Shown: positions 51,338-60,929, counted from the first letter of the stretch. The stretch is DNA of 64,000 bases from Heliophilum fasciatum (GCF_004341395.1 NZ_SLXT01000005.1:62001-126000), one strand, 5' to 3'. Made by a program: numbers and translations. The notes: generated by a model from the letters alone, not told the origin.

Positions 51338-52558
51338 GTTGGCGATTTCCTGTGCGGTAGGCAAAAACTGTGTCAAAAGAAGTGCCAGACCTTCCAGCGA
51401 CGCAACGACCCCAAAAGCCAAGTGTGGTGACGATGTACCGAAAAGAATCGGTAACAGCGCCATCGGTGCCGAAAAAAGATTGGAAATGCTGATAAAAAAG
51501 GCTCGTTTGTCCGCCGGTGTCGTATCCATCAAGTAGTTGACAAAACCGAGCCAACCACCAAGGACACTGCCCAGGGCAACAAAGACCAGACAAGTTAAGG
51601 GATATTGCCAACTGTCCGGCGCATGGACAAGATACAAGAAAACCAGAGGAATCAGCAGATTCGTGGTCAAGGTAACTTGGATGGTCCGCCGGTTGCTCCA
51701 ATGGTCGCTGCAATACCCCAGCAGTTGACCACCTGCGATCTGGCCGATCACTTGCATGACGATCAACAAGCCCACCGCATCGGGCGGCAGAAAGCCGAGC
51801 GACTTTATATAGAGGATATAAAAAGGAAAGCCCAAGACATTGCTGCTCATCAAGATCTGGATCGGTAAAAGACGGGCAAAGGGCCGATGAGTACGCAAGT
51901 CTTCCGGCAGTTGACGCAATAATGAGCTGACCGCTTGCGGTTCCTGGGGGCTATGGGGGCGATCGTGAGCAAAGCGGACTGCGCCAGCCGATAAGAGCAG
52001 CAGTGCTGTACCTAAAGTAAACAACAAGGCGTAATTCCAGGGAAAAGGCCAAAGCGGAGAAAGTAAGATCAGTCGAACGGTGATGCTGCCGAGAAACCCG
52101 CCGATCCCGCCGAAGGACTGCATCGTTCCCAGCACATGACCGCGTTTTTCTTTATCGATCGTTCGTCCAAAAAGCACCATCCAGGGGACTTGAACCAGGC
52201 CTTCGCCGAAGGAGAATATGGTAAAGCAAACTAAAAAAATGATGCCTGCGGTCCGGTAAGGCAGGGCCAATAGGATACTGGCCGCCGTCAAGATCATACA
52301 ACCACGGGTAATGATCAAGATGCGAAAGATTAAGCGCGGCAGATCAGGGTGACGCGCCACATAGCCGGCCATAAAAAGTTGCGGCAAAGCAAAGCCCAGC
52401 GGGCGCACGGCGGAAGCTATTGCGATCAGCAACGGGGAATCGGTAGTCTGGTGCAGGTAAAGGGGTACAAGAATCGTACTATCGAAAAAAGCCAGTGCTG
52501 AAAAGTAAAAAGCACCATAGGCAGGGAGGGTGACAGCATTACTGAAGCGCGGTGCCAA
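51320..52558 (-). CDS. MFS transporter
   Basis: A 412-residue major facilitator with about twelve membrane helices. Motif-like loops are IDKEKRGHVLGTMQSFGGIG (after helix 4) and YCSDHWSNRRTIQVTLTTNL (after helix 8). TTG 52558 lies six bases from GGAGGT on the minus strand. The substrate cannot be read; no neighbouring catabolic or regulator gene informs it. Its N-terminus starts right at the first helix (LPAYGAFYFSALAFFDSTIL), consistent with the chosen start. Confidence 0.82.
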   Translation of the reverse strand: MAPRFSNAVTLPAYGAFYFSALAFFDSTILVPLYLHQTTDSPLLIAIASAVRPLGFALPQLFMAGYVARHPDLPRLIFRILIITRGCMILTAASILLALPYRTAGIIFLVCFTIFSFGEGLVQVPWMVLFGRTIDKEKRGHVLGTMQSFGGIGGFLGSITVRLILLSPLWPFPWNYALLFTLGTALLLLSAGAVRFAHDRPHSPQEPQAVSSLLRQLPEDLRTHRPFARLLPIQILMSSNVLGFPFYILYIKSLGFLPPDAVGLLIVMQVIGQIAGGQLLGYCSDHWSNRRTIQVTLTTNLLIPLVFLYLVHAPDSWQYPLTCLVFVALGSVLGGWLGFVNYLMDTTPADKRAFFISISNLFSAPMALLPILFGTSSPHLAFGVVASLEGLALLLTQFLPTAQEIANAKKLP

Positions 52559-52695
52559 GAAAAGACCTCCTTTTTGTGCAAAGGCAAGACGGGTACTTTT
52601 CCCTGCAGTATAACAAATGTAACTATGTTAAAATAATAACAAGGAACAAGCCTGGCCCGCTTTGATGGCCAAAGGTGTTTTCGCGTGTTTTTTCT

Positions 52696-52726
52696 CGCCT
52701 AGTGCTTAGCCTGTCCAGACTAGGCG
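52696..52726 (+). other. Inverted repeat in the lactate operon leader
   Basis: CGCCTAGT (52696-52703) and ACTAGGCG (52719-52726) form an 8-base perfect stem around 15 bases. No T run follows. The 218 bases between the MFS gene and lutC also hold a palindrome TAACTATGTTA (52620-52630) in an AT-rich stretch where promoters of both genes may lie; I see no convincing -35/-10 pair. Confidence 0.4.
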
Positions 52727-52776
52727 TAAGGAATGAGTCAGGACGGGCTCTCAGGAATCACTAATGGAGTCCTACC

Positions 52777-53361
52777 GTGATTGTAAAGGAGATGAGCTTG
52801 TTGTCAGCAGATCGTCTGTATGATGAATTTAAAAAACGTGCAGAAGCCGTTGGGGCCAATGTTTTTCGTGTGGCCACCTATGCGGCGGCGATGGATGTAG
52901 TTGCAACCTATGTGCAAGAAACGGGCGCCAAGCGAGTCCATATAGCGCCCCATGAAGAATTAGAAAAAATGCAATGGCGAGAGCGCTTATCGCCAAAAGG
53001 CGTTCACTTGTCCACAGAATTGAATCGACAAGAACTGGCGCAAGCCGATATTGGCCTTTCTTTTCTTTCTTATGCTGTCGCCGAAACCGGTTCCGTCTTA
53101 TCAGCGACAGAAAGCCCCTTAGCGCGGGCAGTTTCCATGCTGCCGCCGACGCATATTGCCGTCGTTCCGGCAGCAGGCATTTTACCGACGGTCGGTGACG
53201 CGTTGCAGGCTCTGTACACTGCGGAAGATTCGCTTCCCGGCTATATTTCTTTTATTTCCGGCCCCAGCCGAACTGCCGATATTGAACGGGTCTTAACGAT
53301 CGGTGTTCACGGACCCAGTCGTTTGCTCGTTATCTGTGTTGATGAAGCGGAGGTGAAGTAA
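52777..53361 (+). CDS. lutC: Lactate utilisation protein LutC/LldG
   Basis: A LUD-domain protein of 194 residues, third component of the LutABC L-lactate oxidising complex. The domain shows RVHIAPHEELEKMQWRERLS, QADIGLSFLSYAVAETGSVL and the end LPGYISFISGPSRTADIERV then LTIGVHGPSRLLVICVD, all familiar from LutC and LutB. Three starts are possible: GTG 52777 (GGAG seven bases upstream) or TTG 52798 and 52801, which stand better after AAAGGAG. It is one base from the LutB-LutA fusion gene, opening a four-gene lactate operon. Confidence 0.88.
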   Translation: MIVKEMSLLSADRLYDEFKKRAEAVGANVFRVATYAAAMDVVATYVQETGAKRVHIAPHEELEKMQWRERLSPKGVHLSTELNRQELAQADIGLSFLSYAVAETGSVLSATESPLARAVSMLPPTHIAVVPAAGILPTVGDALQALYTAEDSLPGYISFISGPSRTADIERVLTIGVHGPSRLLVICVDEAEVK

Positions 53362-53362
53362 G

Positions 53363-55531
53363 ATGTCTCATCAACAAAGCAATGAAGAATTCAAAAATTC
53401 CATTCAAAAAGCGCTCAAGGATCAGGTCATGCGTTCCGCTTTGGGACGTTTTGCTGAAGCCTACCCCATTTCGCGCAAAGCGGCATACACCGGTGTGGAC
53501 ATTGAACAACTGCGCACCGAGATTGCTTGCGCCAAAGCTCGTGATGGTGAGAATTTGGACGAACTGATCAAGCAATTTACGCAGGAAGCGACCAAGCGTG
53601 GCGCCGTTGTTTATTATGCCAAGACCGGTGACGATGCCAACCGGTACATTGTTGATCTGGCGAAGAAGCGCGGTGTCAAGTCGGTTGTTAAATCCAAATC
53701 GATGGCGTCTGAGGAAATCCACTTGAACAAACATCTGGAAGCGGCAGGGATCAAAGCCTACGAAACCGATCTGGGGGAATGGATCTTGCAGATCGCCGGG
53801 CAGCGGCCCAGTCACATGGTCATGCCGGCGATTCATCTTTCCAAAGAACAAGTGGCCACCTACTTCAGCAACACCTTGTCGCGAGACATTCCGCCCGATA
53901 TCCCCTTTATGGTCGATACGGCCCGTAAGGAATTGCGCGATAAGTTTTTACAAGCCGATATGGGGATCACCGGAGCCAACATGGCCGTGGCTCAGACGGG
54001 ATCCATCGGCCTGGTCACGAACGAAGGCAATGCCCGGTTGACGACGACCCTGCCGCCGATCCACGTCGCGCTTGTAGGTTTAGAAAAGCTCATCGCCGAT
54101 CTCGGTGAAGCGGCCAACATCATTAAAGCGCTGCCCAAAAGTGCTACCGGGCAGATCATCACGTCCTATGTGACCTTCGTAACCGGTGTGACGCCGACGG
54201 AAGTGGACAATCAAGAACGTCCCAAAGAACTGCACATCGTGCTGATGGATAACGGACGCCGGCAGATGCTGGATGATCCGGAGTTTAAAGAGGCATGGCA
54301 GTGTATTCGTTGTGCTTCGTGCCTCAATGTTTGCCCATCGTACCAACTGGTCGGCGGTCACGTCTACGGTCATATCTATGCCGGCGGGATTGGCACGATT
54401 TTAACCTATTTCTTTAACGACCATGATGATGCGGCGAAGCCGCAGAACTTGTGCCTCGGTTGCGGCAAATGTGTGGAAGTCTGTCCCGGCAAGATCCCCA
54501 TTCCCGATCTAATTTTGCGTATTCGCCGCCGTTTGGCTGAAGAAAAAGGGCTGGGAACGATCCCGAAGACGATCCTGCACCGTGTAGTGGCTAACCGCAA
54601 ATTGATGCATTCGCTACTACGCATCGCATCCAAGACGCAATTTGTCGTCAGCGGTGGACAACCCTTTATCCGGCATTTACCCTTTTTCTTCTCCGAATTG
54701 ACCGAAGGCCGTTCCCTGCCGACCATCGCCGAGCAACCTTTCCGCGATTGGGCCAAAGAACATGAAAAAAGCAACAGCGGTCGCGGTAAAAAACGGGTGA
54801 ACTTTTACGGCGGTTGCTTGATTGACTTTACCTACCCACGGATTGGTAAAGCCGTCTATGACGTGCTGGAAAGCGTGGGCTGTGAAATTTATTTCCCCTG
54901 GGAACAAGCTTGTTGCGGCGCACCGGCCAAGTATCTTGGTGATGCCGACACCATGATTCGCTTGGCCAAGCAAAATATCGAAGCTCTGGAAGAAGGCAAT
55001 CCGGACTATATTGTTTCCGCTTGTCCTACCTGCACTTTGGCCCTGCGCGATGATTTTGTTGATGTTTTGAAAGATGATCCCGCCTGGGCCGACCGGGCGA
55101 AGGCGTTAGCGGCGAAAGTGCGTGACTTCTCCGATCTGGCCCACAGTCTCGGTGTCGATGTATCCAAGGCCAAGAATAATGGCGATAAAACCTTCACTTA
55201 CCATGATTCCTGCCACTATAAGCGTCACCTTCATCTCTCCGAGGTACCACGGGAATTGCTGACGCAAGTTCCCGGCATGCAATTGGTGGAAATGAAAGAC
55301 AGTGATGAATGCTGCGGTATGGCCGGTTCGTATATGGTGAAATTCCCCGAAATCTCAGCGCCGATTTTGGAGAAAAAGATCAATAATATTCAAGCCACCA
55401 AAGCCGACATGATTTGTGTGGACTGCCCGGGTTGCATCATGCAAATCGGCGGTGGTCTGGACAGCCATCAAAGCAAGATTGAGATCAAGCATACCGCTGA
55501 AGTCTTAGCGGAGGCGCTGCGCAAGAAGTAA
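53363..55531 (+). CDS. Fused LutB-LutA (LldF-LldE) iron-sulfur L-lactate dehydrogenase subunit
   Basis: A 722-residue fusion. Residues 1-300 are the LutB LUD domain (MGITGANMAVAQTGSIGLVT, TLPPIHVALVGLEKLI). Two [4Fe-4S] motifs follow, CIRCASCLNVCPSYQ and CLGCGKCVEVCPGKIPIPDL. From about residue 475 comes LutA with two CCG-type repeats: FYGGCLIDFTYP with ACCGAPAKYLGD, and YHDSCHYKRHLH with DECCGMAGSYM and DCPGCIMQIGG. In Bacillus LutA and LutB are separate; a joined form is known in sulfate reducers. With LutC it should oxidise L-lactate to pyruvate and pass electrons to the quinone or another carrier. ATG 53363 follows GGAGGTG. Confidence 0.9.
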   Translation: MSHQQSNEEFKNSIQKALKDQVMRSALGRFAEAYPISRKAAYTGVDIEQLRTEIACAKARDGENLDELIKQFTQEATKRGAVVYYAKTGDDANRYIVDLAKKRGVKSVVKSKSMASEEIHLNKHLEAAGIKAYETDLGEWILQIAGQRPSHMVMPAIHLSKEQVATYFSNTLSRDIPPDIPFMVDTARKELRDKFLQADMGITGANMAVAQTGSIGLVTNEGNARLTTTLPPIHVALVGLEKLIADLGEAANIIKALPKSATGQIITSYVTFVTGVTPTEVDNQERPKELHIVLMDNGRRQMLDDPEFKEAWQCIRCASCLNVCPSYQLVGGHVYGHIYAGGIGTILTYFFNDHDDAAKPQNLCLGCGKCVEVCPGKIPIPDLILRIRRRLAEEKGLGTIPKTILHRVVANRKLMHSLLRIASKTQFVVSGGQPFIRHLPFFFSELTEGRSLPTIAEQPFRDWAKEHEKSNSGRGKKRVNFYGGCLIDFTYPRIGKAVYDVLESVGCEIYFPWEQACCGAPAKYLGDADTMIRLAKQNIEALEEGNPDYIVSACPTCTLALRDDFVDVLKDDPAWADRAKALAAKVRDFSDLAHSLGVDVSKAKNNGDKTFTYHDSCHYKRHLHLSEVPRELLTQVPGMQLVEMKDSDECCGMAGSYMVKFPEISAPILEKKINNIQATKADMICVDCPGCIMQIGGGLDSHQSKIEIKHTAEVLAEALRKK

Positions 55532-55556
55532 GAAAAGGGAACAAGGGGGGAAGGCA

Positions 55557-56945
55557 ATGTCCAGGCAACAAGCCATTCAAGAACTGATTCAATGTTGCGA
55601 TCGGGAGCGGGTATTGACCAGCGTTGAAGATCTCGCCTGTTATTCTTTTGATGCTACGGCCGATATGGCCGCACAACGTCCCGATGCCGTTGTAATTCCT
55701 GTGAATACCGAAGAAGTCCAAGCGGTCGTGCGTATCTGCGGGAAGTATAAAATTCCGCTGAACGTGCGCGGTTCCGGCACGAATCTTTCCGGTGGCACCG
55801 TGCCGCTGCACGGCGGGATCGTGATGACGATGCAACGAATGAACAAAATCATCGAAGTGGACGCGGAAAATTTAACAGCGACGGTGGAACCAGGTGTGAT
55901 CATTCAAAGTTTGAACAATGCCGTAGCACCCCATGGCTTGATCTATCCGCCTGATCCCGGTACGGTCACCACAGCCACCATGGGTGGCTCTACGGCCGAG
56001 TGTTCCGGCGGCTTACGGGGGTTAAAATACGGCGTGACCAAGCACTACATCATGGGCTTGGAAGTGGTTCTCGCTAACGGTGAAAAATTTCGCTGTGGCG
56101 GCAAGACCGTTAAAAATGTCACTGCCTATGACTTGGTCAAGCTGTTTACCGGCTCGGAAGGCACATTGGGCATCATCACGGAATTGACGGTGAAGCTGAT
56201 CCCGGCGCCGGAAACGCGCAAATCGATGCTGGCTTTGTTTGACCGCATCGATGATGCCGGAAAAACGATTGCCGGAATCATTGCTGCCCAGGTGATTCCG
56301 GCGACGATGGAGATCATGGATCGTACGACGATTGAAACAGTAGAAGCCTACGCCAAAATCGGCTTGCCCACCGATGCAGCAGCGGTCCTTTTGATCGAAG
56401 TGGACGGCAATCCCATATCGGTGGCCAAAGAAGCAGCGTCTGTCGAAAAAGTCTGCAAGCAATTTAACGGCAAAGTCCAAGTAGCCAAGACCGATGCCGA
56501 GCGCGATAAGCTCTGGGCGGCCCGGCGGGCAGCACTGCCTGCGTTAGCACGGAAATCGCCAACGACCGTGCTGGAAGATGCGACCGTGCCTCGTTCCCAG
56601 ATCCCGGCCATGTTGGCAGCGATTCAAGAGATCAGCCAAAAATACAACGTGTTGATCGGTACCTTTGGCCATGCCGGTGACGGCAACTTGCATCCGACAA
56701 TCCTCTGTGACGAACGCAATGCCGAAGAGATGGAGCGCGTACACCAAGCGGTCGATGAAATTTTCCGTGTAGCCATCTCCCTTGGCGGAACCTTATCAGG
56801 AGAACATGGCATCGGTTCAGCCAAAATGAAATACCTGGAGTGGGAATTGGGGGCTACCGGCATTGATGTCCTGCGCCGGATCAAAGAAGCGCTCGATCCG
56901 GACTATATCCTGAACCCAGGCAAAATTGTGCCGAGGGGGAATTGA
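55557..56945 (+). CDS. FAD-binding D-lactate/glycolate dehydrogenase subunit (GlcD/Dld-II type)
   Basis: A 462-residue flavoprotein of the PCMH/GlcD family. The FAD site is NVRGSGTNLSGGTVPLHGGI and ATMGGSTAECSGGLRGLKYG; the C-terminal cap has IGTFGHAGDGNLHPTILCDE and GGTLSGEHGIGSAKMKYLEW with the metal and substrate residues. It is paired with an iron-sulfur subunit one base downstream, like GlcDF and the two-subunit D-lactate dehydrogenases of anaerobes. In this operon, next to the L-lactate module and a lactate permease, D-lactate is the likely substrate; glycolate remains possible. ATG 55557 follows GGGGGGAAGGC. Confidence 0.9.
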   Translation: MSRQQAIQELIQCCDRERVLTSVEDLACYSFDATADMAAQRPDAVVIPVNTEEVQAVVRICGKYKIPLNVRGSGTNLSGGTVPLHGGIVMTMQRMNKIIEVDAENLTATVEPGVIIQSLNNAVAPHGLIYPPDPGTVTTATMGGSTAECSGGLRGLKYGVTKHYIMGLEVVLANGEKFRCGGKTVKNVTAYDLVKLFTGSEGTLGIITELTVKLIPAPETRKSMLALFDRIDDAGKTIAGIIAAQVIPATMEIMDRTTIETVEAYAKIGLPTDAAAVLLIEVDGNPISVAKEAASVEKVCKQFNGKVQVAKTDAERDKLWAARRAALPALARKSPTTVLEDATVPRSQIPAMLAAIQEISQKYNVLIGTFGHAGDGNLHPTILCDERNAEEMERVHQAVDEIFRVAISLGGTLSGEHGIGSAKMKYLEWELGATGIDVLRRIKEALDPDYILNPGKIVPRGN

Positions 56946-56946
56946 G

Positions 56947-58272
56947 ATGGCTACCCAGGGATTAATTGCGCTCGAAGCTGCCCAAGAGCAAATGATGCAA
57001 TGTATGAAGTGCGGCAATTGTCAAGCCGTTTGTCCCCTTTATGCCGAAACCATGCACGAAGGTGCCGTAGCGCGGGGCAAGATCCGCTTAGCCGTCGACG
57101 TTCTGGAAGGTAAATTAGCGCCTTCTCATGAACTGCTCGATAAATTTGCCTTGTGTTTAACCTGTAAAGCCTGCGAAGCCAATTGCCCCTGTGATGTTCG
57201 CTGTGTGGATATCATTTTGGCAGCTCGGGCAGCCTTGACGGAAAAGGTTGGACTGCCGCTGATCAAACGAAGCATCTATCGTGGGTTGAAGCTGCGGCGC
57301 ATGTTCAATTTTGGCCTCAAAGTCGGTGCCCAACTGCAGGGCTTAGCCATGAAGCGCGTCGATCTGGGGAATCAAGGCAAGTTTCGTTCGCTGCGCCTCC
57401 CGCTTGCCGGGATCGATATGCGCCGAGTGATTCCGGAACTGGCTACAACACCGCTGCGTGATTTATATGACGAATTTATCCCTGCCTACGGCGGTAAGGC
57501 CAAGCGGCGCGTTGGCTTTTTTACGGGATGCGTGATGAACTTGATCTACACCGATACAGGTCGGGCGATTATCGAAGTGCTTCGCGCCAATGATTGTGAT
57601 GTGATCATGCCGAAAGAGCAACACTGCTGCGGTGCTCCCGTTTTTATCGGCGGCGAGCGTGCTATCGGCCGTGACATGGCGCGGCACAATCTCGATGTGT
57701 TTACCGCGATGGATCAAAAGTATCATCTTGATCACATTGTCTTTGCTTGTGGTACTTGTGTGACTTCCTTTGCGGAAAGTTACAAAGAATTGCTCAGCGA
57801 CGATCCCCCGTACCGGGCCAAAGCGGAAACGCTGGCGGCCAAATCGATCGACGCCAATGCACTGGTCGTCACCATCGGCGGATTAGCGAAAAAGCTGGCC
57901 CCTATTCCGCGCAAAGTTACCTACCATGACTCCTGTCACTTGGCGCGCAGCGTCCATGTGACGGAACCACCGCGACAGATCCTACGGAGCATTCCGGGCG
58001 TGGAGTTGATCGAAATGAAAGATGCTGCTCGCTGCTGTGGCGGAGCCGGCTCTTTTTCCTTGACCCATTACCCTTTGTCCCAGCAGATTACGTCCAAAAA
58101 AGCGGAAAATATTGCCGCTACCGGTGCAGAGACGGTGACCACCGGTTGTCCCGGTTGCCGTATGACGATTGAAGATGGGTTGGCCCAAGCCGGATTGCGG
58201 CAGGACACAGTCCATCCGCTCGCCTTACTCCAAGAGTCCTATCAAAAAGCAGGAATATTAAAAAAGTCGTAG
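56947..58272 (+). CDS. Iron-sulfur subunit of the D-lactate/glycolate-type dehydrogenase (GlcF-like)
   Basis: A 441-residue electron-transfer subunit. Two [4Fe-4S] motifs lie near the N-terminus, CMKCGNCQAVCPLY and CLTCKACEANCPCDVRCVD (with extra Cys). Two CCG repeats follow: FFTGCVMNLIYTD with HCCGAPVFIGGER, and YHDSCHLARSVHV with RCCGGAGSFSLT and GCPGCRMTIEDG. ATG 56947 follows AGGGGGAATT and is one base past the stop of the FAD subunit, so both are made together. It likely passes electrons from FAD to quinone or an electron-transfer flavoprotein; which one is not visible. Confidence 0.9.
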   Translation: MATQGLIALEAAQEQMMQCMKCGNCQAVCPLYAETMHEGAVARGKIRLAVDVLEGKLAPSHELLDKFALCLTCKACEANCPCDVRCVDIILAARAALTEKVGLPLIKRSIYRGLKLRRMFNFGLKVGAQLQGLAMKRVDLGNQGKFRSLRLPLAGIDMRRVIPELATTPLRDLYDEFIPAYGGKAKRRVGFFTGCVMNLIYTDTGRAIIEVLRANDCDVIMPKEQHCCGAPVFIGGERAIGRDMARHNLDVFTAMDQKYHLDHIVFACGTCVTSFAESYKELLSDDPPYRAKAETLAAKSIDANALVVTIGGLAKKLAPIPRKVTYHDSCHLARSVHVTEPPRQILRSIPGVELIEMKDAARCCGGAGSFSLTHYPLSQQITSKKAENIAATGAETVTTGCPGCRMTIEDGLAQAGLRQDTVHPLALLQESYQKAGILKKS

Positions 58273-58278
58273 CAAGCA

Positions 58279-58328
58279 AAAAGCACCCGAATGCATCCAT
58301 TATTAATGGAAGCATTGGGTGCTTTTTT
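58279..58328. terminator. Bidirectional terminator after the lactate operon
   Basis: A long stem AAAAGCACCC-g-AATGC...GCATT-GGGTGCTTTT containing an inner CCATT-ATT-AATGG hairpin, with T runs on both strands, between convergent genes. Confidence 0.85.
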
Positions 58329-58347
58329 TATATCCGTGGCATAGGCT

Positions 58348-58914
58348 TTATTTGAGCAAAGGTTGTACCCGTTGGATAAAATCATCTTGGCTACCGGCAG
58401 CGCCGACGAGAACGTCGCGAACAACGCCATTGGCATCGATAAAAACAGTCGTCGGGAAGGCCGTCACGCCATAGGCCTTGGCCGCAGGGCTGATGGTGCT
58501 TTCATCAAAAACGATGGGGAATAAAAGGCCTTCTGAAGCGATATATTTTTTGGCCTTGTCTTTGTCATCATTAAAGGTAGCATTGATGCCCAGCACATGC
58601 ACTTGCGCTTGGTAATCCTGTGAAAATTGATTGAGGTCAGGCATTTCCATTCGGCACGGCGGGCACCAACTGGCCCAGAAGTTCAGCACGACCGGTTTGC
58701 CCTTGAGTTGGTCCAAGGTAACGATTTTGCCGTCGTTATCGGGCAGGGTAAAGGAAGGTGCGGTCCGGCCGATCAAAGAGACCACTGTAGTGGCGCCCGA
58801 TGAGGATGAGGGAGCCTTTTCAGGGGAAGAGCAAGCAGTCAGTAAAAGGGAAAGACAGAGTAACAGGGCAAGCATCCAACGATGCGATGGGAAAGCGGGA
58901 AAGCGGGACATCAA
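58348..58914 (-). CDS. TlpA/ResA-like thiol-disulfide lipoprotein
   Basis: A 188-residue extracytoplasmic thioredoxin-fold protein. A lipoprotein signal ALLLCLSLLLTACSS (Cys about residue 28) is followed by a Ser linker and the fold TAPSFTLPDNDGKIVTLDQL, then NFWASWCPPCRMEMPDLNQF with the CPPC site and VTAFPTTVFIDANGVVRDVL with the cis-Pro. ResA-type proteins reduce apocytochrome c, which would fit the c-type haem receptor at 17825, but the partner is unknown. The start is TTG 58914 (seven bases after AAGGAGG) or ATG 58911. Confidence 0.88.
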   Translation of the reverse strand: MMSRFPAFPSHRWMLALLLCLSLLLTACSSPEKAPSSSSGATTVVSLIGRTAPSFTLPDNDGKIVTLDQLKGKPVVLNFWASWCPPCRMEMPDLNQFSQDYQAQVHVLGINATFNDDKDKAKKYIASEGLLFPIVFDESTISPAAKAYGVTAFPTTVFIDANGVVRDVLVGAAGSQDDFIQRVQPLLK

Positions 58915-59001
58915 TATTGAGCCTCCTTACAATCGATGATTTGATACCTGGGATGGGTATTTCTATGTTCATACTACCGGATTCAGCGCCGTTGATCAAG
59001 T

Positions 59002-59036
59002 AAAAACCCCCTTGCTTTTCCGTTCAAGCAAGGGGG
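59002..59036 (-). terminator. Intrinsic terminator after lctP
   Basis: On the minus strand a perfect 11-base stem CCCCCTTGCTT / AAGCAAGGGGG is followed by TTTTT. Confidence 0.85.
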
Positions 59037-59063
59037 CACCCCGTACTTTATAAGGCTTAGCGG

Positions 59064-60833
59064 TTAACGAGAGGAGGGGGCAGTGCCTTCTTCTGTCTCT
59101 ACCTTGCCGCTGACGGCAATCGCCAACACCAAAACGAGGGCCAAAGTGATACCGAGAATGGTCCAACCGGAATTCATCAGTTGAGCGATATCGGCAGTAG
59201 TAGCTGTGGCGGCTCGGGTAAGCGGCGGAATCATCCAAGCAAAAACGGTCGCTTGCAGATAGGTGATGATACAGATCAAGACCAGGAAGAAAAGCGAGTG
59301 ACCGATGGTGAAGCGAAACATATCCGATTCCTTCCCAACCAATCCCGTTGATGCACAAGCAACGGCAATTGATTGCGGCGAGATCATTTTACCGGTTACA
59401 CCACCGGACGAGTTGGCGGCGACGGTAAGTACCGGGTTTACACCGATGCTGTCGGCTGATACGGATTGAAGCTTACCAAAGACGGCGTTGGCTGATGTGT
59501 CAGAGCCGGTAATAAAGACACCAAGCCAACCAAGAATCGGTGAGAACAGCGGGAAGAGAGCGCCGCTTTGCGCCAGTGCCAAGCCCATCGTTTGGGTCAT
59601 GCCTGAGGCATTGCCGATATAAGCATAGCCAAGCACAGAAGCGATGGTAATGATCGGAAAGATCAATGTCGATAAAGTCCGTCCAAAGAGCGAGACAGCG
59701 TCGCCCACTTTCATGCGGGTGATGAAAATAGTGATCAACGCAGCCAGCAAAATCGCCGTGCCGGCAGCGGAAAGCCAATTAAAGGTATAGACAGCCGCAA
59801 TCGGTTGCCCTGTAGCCGGGTTAAGGACGCCATTGTGGATCACGGGAAAGGCGAATTTCAAACTCACCGTATCCAATACCGTTTTGACGGCTTTCATACC
59901 CCAGTCACCGACAAGTAAGGTCAAGATGATAAAGGGGCTCCAGGCCTTCAGCACTTTTTTGAAAGTCAGTTTGCCGCTGGTTTTAAAGGTTGCCGGTGGC
60001 TCGTCGGCAAAGCGAAAGATATTCTTCGGCTTCCAAACTTTTAAGAAGAATACCAAGAAAATGATCGAAACAAGGGAGGAAATAATGTCAGGCAGCATCG
60101 GGCCGAGGTAGTTCGATGACCACCACTGGGTGATGGCAAAGGTGGCGCCGGAAACAAGAGCTGCCGGCCAAACTTCGAGCACACCTTTCCAGCCGGACAT
60201 GATCGCCACCAGCCAGAAGGGAACAAATACCGAGAGGAAGGGTAACTGGCGACCGACCATCTGCGAAATCGTGAAATCGTCGATGCCCGACACCTGACCG
60301 GCAACGATGATCGGAATGCCGATACCGCCGAAGGCAACGGGGGCGGTGTTGGCGATTAAGCAAATACCGGCAGCATAGAGGGGATTAAAGCCGAGACCCA
60401 CCAGCATCCCCGCCGTGATGGCCACGGGCGTACCAAATCCGGCGGCGCCTTCGAGAAAGGCACCGAAGGAAAAGCCGATCAGTAATGCTTGTAAACGGCG
60501 GTCATCGGTAATCGAAGCAATGGAGTCTTTAATGACCTCGAATTGACCTGTTTTGACAGTGACATTGTAAAGAAAAACGGCAGTGATGACGATCCAGCAG
60601 ATTGGAAAGAGACCATAGAGAGCACCTTGGAGCGTAGAGGAGATGGCCAGGTTGGCAGGCATACCGTAAGCAAAAATGGCGACAACAATGGCTAACACCG
60701 TCGTGGTGAGTCCGGCAATGTACCCTTTCATTTTCTGGATTGCCAGAGCCCAAAACAAGTACAACACGGGAGCGGCGGCAATGACAGCAGACAACAAGAT
60801 ATTACCCATGGGATCGTAGTTTTGTGTCCACAT
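59064..60833 (-). CDS. lctP: L-lactate permease
   Basis: A 589-residue LctP-family transporter with 12 or more membrane helices. Family segments: GFSFGAFLEGAAGFGTPVAI, LIANTAPVAFGGIGIPIIVA, SPILGWLGVFITGSDTSANA and GVTGKMISPQSIAVACASTG. It imports lactate (probably both isomers and glycolate) with protons. On the minus strand GAGGAGG precedes ATG 60833 and a promoter TTGGCA-N18-TATAAG lies about 65 bases above. It converges with the lactate dehydrogenase operon and supplies its substrate. Confidence 0.93.
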   Translation of the reverse strand: MWTQNYDPMGNILLSAVIAAAPVLYLFWALAIQKMKGYIAGLTTTVLAIVVAIFAYGMPANLAISSTLQGALYGLFPICWIVITAVFLYNVTVKTGQFEVIKDSIASITDDRRLQALLIGFSFGAFLEGAAGFGTPVAITAGMLVGLGFNPLYAAGICLIANTAPVAFGGIGIPIIVAGQVSGIDDFTISQMVGRQLPFLSVFVPFWLVAIMSGWKGVLEVWPAALVSGATFAITQWWSSNYLGPMLPDIISSLVSIIFLVFFLKVWKPKNIFRFADEPPATFKTSGKLTFKKVLKAWSPFIILTLLVGDWGMKAVKTVLDTVSLKFAFPVIHNGVLNPATGQPIAAVYTFNWLSAAGTAILLAALITIFITRMKVGDAVSLFGRTLSTLIFPIITIASVLGYAYIGNASGMTQTMGLALAQSGALFPLFSPILGWLGVFITGSDTSANAVFGKLQSVSADSIGVNPVLTVAANSSGGVTGKMISPQSIAVACASTGLVGKESDMFRFTIGHSLFFLVLICIITYLQATVFAWMIPPLTRAATATTADIAQLMNSGWTILGITLALVLVLAIAVSGKVETEEGTAPSSR

Positions 60834-60899
60834 AGAGCATTCCTCCTCGCCTAATTAGAAAACATGCCCGGGAACGATGCCTTTTCCCCTGAAACCTTC

Positions 60900-60929
60900 C
60901 TTATAACGATTGCATCACTCCCTTGCCAA
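60900..60929 (-). promoter_or_regulatory. SigA promoter of lctP
   Basis: Minus strand: TTGGCA (60929-60924), an 18-base spacer, TATAAG (60905-60900). An ACGTACGT palindrome lies near 60955, upstream of it. Confidence 0.5.
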
